DNA from: JAVBKB01 sp031554275
GTDB taxonomy: Bacteria > Bacillota > Bacilli > JARBTR01
Assembly: GCA_031554275.1 (NCBI GenBank)
Contig: JAVBKB010000040.1
Location: 1 to 16,065, forward strand
Length of the DNA: 16,065 nucleotides
Direction: 5' to 3'
Part shown: positions 13,576-16,065 of the stretch, one piece after another
Position numbering within the stretch: the first letter of the stretch is position 1
Layout: each line of letters begins with the position of its first letter
Position numbers and translations under genes: made by a program
The notes under the pieces: generated by a model
The model's database searches: none
What the model saw: only the letters and a program-made list of their open reading frames with translations
What the model was told of the DNA's origin: nothing

Positions 13576-13956
13576 ATGGGCTTGAGAATTATCAAACTTG
13601 CAGTGACTTCAGATACCAAAATCGCAACATCACCTACAGTTTCGCGCTTTTTCTATGAAACGACGGAAACAATTTCACAGATTGATAACCTGAAAATTGA
13701 TGCATCAAATTTTCAGGATGACACTGGTCGAAATGTTGATTCACTTCCATCATTGAATCTGAATAATAGTTACTTCAATGTCTATATCAATGGTGTGTTA
13801 CAAATGGACGACAATTTCGCTTATACTGCGGGTGAAGAGGGAGTCGGAAACCTTTTCATTTCCATTCCAGAGGGATCAGAGATTGCTATTGGAACACCAA
13901 TTATCTTGGAAATAGTGAACTTTAGTCCTACGCTCAAAACGACTTTAGGAACATAA
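13576..13956 (+). CDS. DUF4183 domain protein, 126 residues
   Basis: This is a second DUF4183 member: NVYINGVLQ at about 75-83 and PIILEIVNF near 114-122 align with the same motifs in the divergent 114-residue protein. The N-terminal 60 residues are different and rich in Thr and Ser, with no Cys. The start ATG has GAGGAGG 7 nt upstream. There is no signal peptide. The gene forms its own transcription unit, ending in the hairpin at 14013-14045. The pair may be an old inverted duplication followed by divergence, or two separate acquisitions. The domain function is unknown; a structural spore-surface role is inferred from the neighbours. Confidence 0.8.
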   Translation: MGLRIIKLAVTSDTKIATSPTVSRFFYETTETISQIDNLKIDASNFQDDTGRNVDSLPSLNLNNSYFNVYINGVLQMDDNFAYTAGEEGVGNLFISIPEGSEIAIGTPIILEIVNFSPTLKTTLGT

Positions 13957-14010
13957 TTTGACCTTTCGATGACGTATTCATTAGAAGTAAGACACAAACT
14001 CAGTCAATAA

Positions 14011-14051
14011 AGAACTACCAGAGAAACTTTTCGATTCTGGTAGTTTCTTTA
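14011..14051 (+). terminator. Rho-independent terminator of the plus-strand DUF4183 gene
   Basis: A perfect 10-bp stem (14013-14022 with 14036-14045) has a 13-nt loop and is followed by a T-rich tail (TCTTTAT). It lies 57 nt after the stop codon. Confidence 0.75.
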
Positions 14052-14414
14052 TGTACAAAATAGATTATAAAAATATTTAAATATTAGTAAGTTGTTCCAT
14101 AACTAAATATTCCCTTAACATTGAGTTCAGATGCTGTTACAATTAAAATGGTCCGTAAACTGGGTGATTACACAACAGTTTCGATGACTAATACCCTATT
14201 CGATTGACTACATGGGTTTTGAGTGCTTAGAGAATTTTTTTAGCTTTCAAAATACCATAACAGAAGCTGCTTAGATGGGTATGAAATTTGATTTAAAAAA
14301 ATCTATTAATGTCAAAACCTTCGATTTATTTTGTAAACCTTCAAAAAAAAAGCCCCATAGAATGTCGTAAAGACTTGGCCAATCAAAAAACCCTTTTAAA
14401 AAAAACGGCAGATA
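14052..14414. other. AT-rich intergenic region upstream of the sigma factor gene
   Basis: I find no gene here. There are two 8-bp direct repeats AAACCTTC in the 14315-14345 stretch, 14 nt apart, and long A runs at 14343-14351 and 14386-14406. Either could matter for regulation of the downstream sigma factor gene, but no consensus ECF-type autoregulatory promoter with correct spacing is visible. Confidence 0.4.
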
Positions 14415-14443
14415 TTGTCGAATAGTCTCGTCTTTTTTAGTAT
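14415..14443 (+). promoter_or_regulatory. Possible sigma-A promoter of the sigma factor gene
   Basis: TTGTCG (14415-14420), a 17-nt spacer and TAGTAT (14438-14443) each match four of six consensus bases. Transcription would begin near 14450, leaving about 70 nt of leader before ATG 14523. This also argues against translation from the TTG at 14415. Confidence 0.4.
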
Positions 14444-14522
14444 ACGGCGAAATCTGTCCTTTTCTAATGTTAGACCTAAAGAAATATGTAAGATTCCAAA
14501 GAAAGAAAGAGGCAGGACTATA

Positions 14523-15731
14523 ATGAAATTTTCAGAAATTGCCCCCCTCATTGAAAGAATGAAAGGCGGTGACCAAAAAGCTTTTGATGAGCTTCACACC
14601 AAAATTTGGGATAGTGTTTATTATATTGCTTTACGTCAAACAAACAATCATAACGATGCATTGGATGTTACGCAAGATGTTCTGATTACTGTTAACAAAG
14701 AGATTTATAAATTGAGCAATCTCTATGCTTTCAGTTCGTGGTTACATCGAATCACTTATAACAAATGTATCGACTATGCTAGGAAAAGAGATAAGTTTGA
14801 AACTGTTTTTCTTGGAGATGTCGAAGATCTATTGATAGAAAGCCGGACGGAATTTCTACCAGCTGATGTTCTGACGGACAAAGAAACAAAAGAACAAATA
14901 ATGGGAATCATTGATGATCTTTCTGTTGAGCAAAAGGAAGTATTGCTACTTTACTACTTTGAACAAATGCCAACAGAAGAGATTGCGGCAACACTGGGTG
15001 TTTCTCAAAATGCTGTATATCATAAGCTTTCTAGAGCAAGAGCAAGGATAAAGAAAAAAGTTGAACAAATGAACAAGACAGGCTTCACCGTAAACAGTGT
15101 AGTTCCAACAGTCCCCGTCCTAACGCAAATTCTTTTGGAGAATAGTACAAGTGTTTGTACAAATGAAATTCAAAGCATGATTACCAAAAGTGTAGTGAAG
15201 TTATCAGCTCCAGTTGCAAAATCAGTTTTGACATCAATGGTTACTAAGATATTTGCAGGTGTCGTTTCTATGGCGGTAATCGTTGGAGTTGCAATTATAG
15301 CAACACAAACGGATCACCCATTGAAACAGGAGCAAGAATTACAAAATACGAATCTTGTAGTAACTGAAACTGAGCAGAAAGCTCAGACTTTAGAAGATTT
15401 TGTTGGCACAGAGGGGGCTGCTCTCATCTTGTTTGGGAAACAGATACAAACAGGTGCGTATCATGAACAGCTTAAGCAGCTTGTGAAAACACACAGCATT
15501 GTTCGAAACGATCTCTATTTTGATAGGGAAGATTTAGACCGCAATGATTTAGATCACAGTAGCTATATAGTTTATTATCTCGACAAGCAAGACAAAAGAT
15601 TACTTCTTGTTGAGCGGTATGATGCTGTGGGTGATATTTGGCAGATTGCTTATCAAATCACAGATAAGCTAGATATTCTGCCAAACAAAGCAGAATCAAT
15701 TCAACTGTTTCAAGAATATTTCAAGCAGTGA
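14523..15731 (+). CDS. ECF-type sigma factor with transmembrane segment and extracytoplasmic C-terminal domain
   Basis: From ATG 14523 (GAGGCAGGA upstream) the product has 402 residues, about twice the length of a normal ECF sigma factor. Residues about 10-90 are sigma region 2, with the usual DVTQDVLI and WLHRITYNKCIDYARK motifs. Residues about 125-182 are region 4, with a helix-turn-helix at 151-175. Residues 186-240 are a linker, 244-261 a hydrophobic membrane segment, and 262-402 a hydrophilic domain that would lie outside the cell; I recognise no family in it. The layout suggests a sigma factor held at the membrane and controlled by an outside signal in the same chain, instead of by a separate anti-sigma factor, and no separate anti-sigma gene follows. 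Regulated cleavage to release the sigma part is inference. The next gene encodes a secreted protein and may be a target. Confidence 0.88.
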   Translation: MKFSEIAPLIERMKGGDQKAFDELHTKIWDSVYYIALRQTNNHNDALDVTQDVLITVNKEIYKLSNLYAFSSWLHRITYNKCIDYARKRDKFETVFLGDVEDLLIESRTEFLPADVLTDKETKEQIMGIIDDLSVEQKEVLLLYYFEQMPTEEIAATLGVSQNAVYHKLSRARARIKKKVEQMNKTGFTVNSVVPTVPVLTQILLENSTSVCTNEIQSMITKSVVKLSAPVAKSVLTSMVTKIFAGVVSMAVIVGVAIIATQTDHPLKQEQELQNTNLVVTETEQKAQTLEDFVGTEGAALILFGKQIQTGAYHEQLKQLVKTHSIVRNDLYFDREDLDRNDLDHSSYIVYYLDKQDKRLLLVERYDAVGDIWQIAYQITDKLDILPNKAESIQLFQEYFKQ

Positions 15732-15878
15732 TTTGAGTTGTTACATGAATAACGTAACTAACTTCTAAACCAATAATTAATGAATTTTTAATCTAAAAGA
15801 TTTTAATATTCACAAATTGATAATCTTTGGAAATAACAGAAGTGTTCTAATTCTATCGGGAAATTTCAGATTATTAGG

Positions 15879-15995
15879 ATGACGACATGTGCACTGAAAG
15901 ACAAGTATCAATTGGTTGAATTAAAAACAAGTGATGAGCTTTTGAGCGAAGAGTTTCAGATTTGTTCGACTCAATTGCAAAGGAGAAAAATATGA
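15879..15995 (+). CDS. Possible 38-residue small ORF overlapping the next start (ATGA)
   Basis: An open frame from ATG 15879 ends at TGA 15993-15995, which overlaps the ATG of the next gene (15992) in the ATGA manner of translationally coupled genes. The product is charged with two Cys and no membrane segment. There is no good ribosome binding site in front of its start. It could be a leader peptide, the tail of a decayed gene, or chance. The rest of the 15732-15878 stretch holds only a weak AT-rich hairpin near 15790-15803. Confidence 0.25.
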   Translation: MTTCALKDKYQLVELKTSDELLSEEFQICSTQLQRRKI

Positions 15996-16065
15996 AGATA
16001 GCAAAAAAAGCAATATTAGTTTTGATGTCTGTTCTTTTGGTTTTGTCAGGCAGTCAATTCACAGG
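15992..16065 (+). CDS. Secreted protein, N-terminal fragment with signal peptide, cut by the window edge
   Basis: Only 24 codons are visible. They begin at ATG 15992, 6 nt after AAAGGAG (15979-15985), and form a typical signal peptide: basic start (K2, K5, K6), hydrophobic core at about 8-18, then SGSQF. No lipobox Cys is seen so far, so a released or wall-associated protein is more likely than a lipoprotein. It follows the membrane-tethered sigma factor gene on the same strand and may belong to its regulon or carry its signal. The family cannot be told from this fragment. Confidence 0.75.
   Translation, partial: MKIAKKAILVLMSVLLVLSGSQFT

Noticed and set aside
14318..14375. TGTAAAC and CGTAAAG as an ECF autoregulatory promoter of the tethered sigma factor
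   Set aside because: The two elements look right, but they are 27 nt apart, far from the 16-17 nt that ECF promoters need.
14415..14522. 36-codon N-terminal extension of the sigma factor from TTG 14415
   Set aside because: The extension does not look like sigma region 1 or 2 and has no ribosome binding site at TTG. It overlaps the probable promoter, and ATG 14523 has its own site and starts where ECF proteins normally start.
1..16065. CRISPR, tRNA, rRNA, insertion sequence or prophage module
   Set aside because: There are no regularly spaced short repeats other than the collagen array, no cloverleaf or rRNA-like sequence, and no transposase, integrase, portal or terminase-like gene. One lysin-like gene alone does not make a prophage.

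Overview
The window looks like a chromosomal segment of a low-to-moderate-GC, Gram-positive, endospore-forming member of the Bacillota, most likely Bacillales. The grounds are strong AGGAGG-type ribosome binding sites, several TTG/GTG starts, a BclA-like collagen protein, two DUF4183 proteins, a DUF1796 protein, a lipoprotein processed at a lipobox, and a YesM/YesN-type two-component pair. I cannot place the genus from the sequence alone. Nothing in the window looks like an rRNA, tRNA, CRISPR array or intact insertion sequence.

Layout. (1) Positions 1-1422, all minus: the 5' part of a collagen-like protein gene that runs off the left edge, with a sigma-K-like promoter, then an M23 peptidase with a peptidoglycan-binding tail. 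(2) 1742-2182, minus: an orphan 146-residue protein of unknown function. (3) 2466-7282, minus: a likely operon read as ccdA-thioredoxin fusion, lipoprotein msrAB, yesN-like regulator, yesM-like kinase. It is a surface methionine-sulfoxide repair pathway joined to a sensor system; two structured spacers lie between its genes. (4) 7668-13388, minus: a glycan/surface block with an SDR reductase or epimerase, a PseB/CapE-like nucleotide-sugar dehydratase, a DUF1796 protein, an unrecognised protein built of five 50-residue repeats, a GT4 glycosyltransferase and a DUF4183 protein. (5) 13576-16065, plus: a second, divergently transcribed DUF4183 gene with its own terminator, an ECF-type sigma factor that carries a transmembrane segment and an extracytoplasmic tail, and the start of a secreted protein.

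How the parts may work together. The collagen-like protein has Thr in the Y position of many triplets, which in BclA-type proteins is where O-glycans are attached. The sugar-nucleotide enzymes and GT4 enzyme 7-12 kb away could supply such a glycan, and an apparent promoter motif is shared between the M23 gene and the DUF1796 gene. This suggests a sporulation-stage surface programme, but that is inference. In the redox operon, electrons would pass through CcdA to its fused extracytoplasmic thioredoxin and on to MsrAB. The Met-rich sensor domain of the adjacent kinase makes oxidant sensing a testable idea.

The most novel-looking items are the 50-residue repeat protein translationally coupled to the glycosyltransferase (10738-11682), the membrane-tethered sigma factor (14523-15731), the 152-bp imperfect inverted repeat at 10424-10575, and the shared promoter-like motif at 1447-1485 and 10313-10351.
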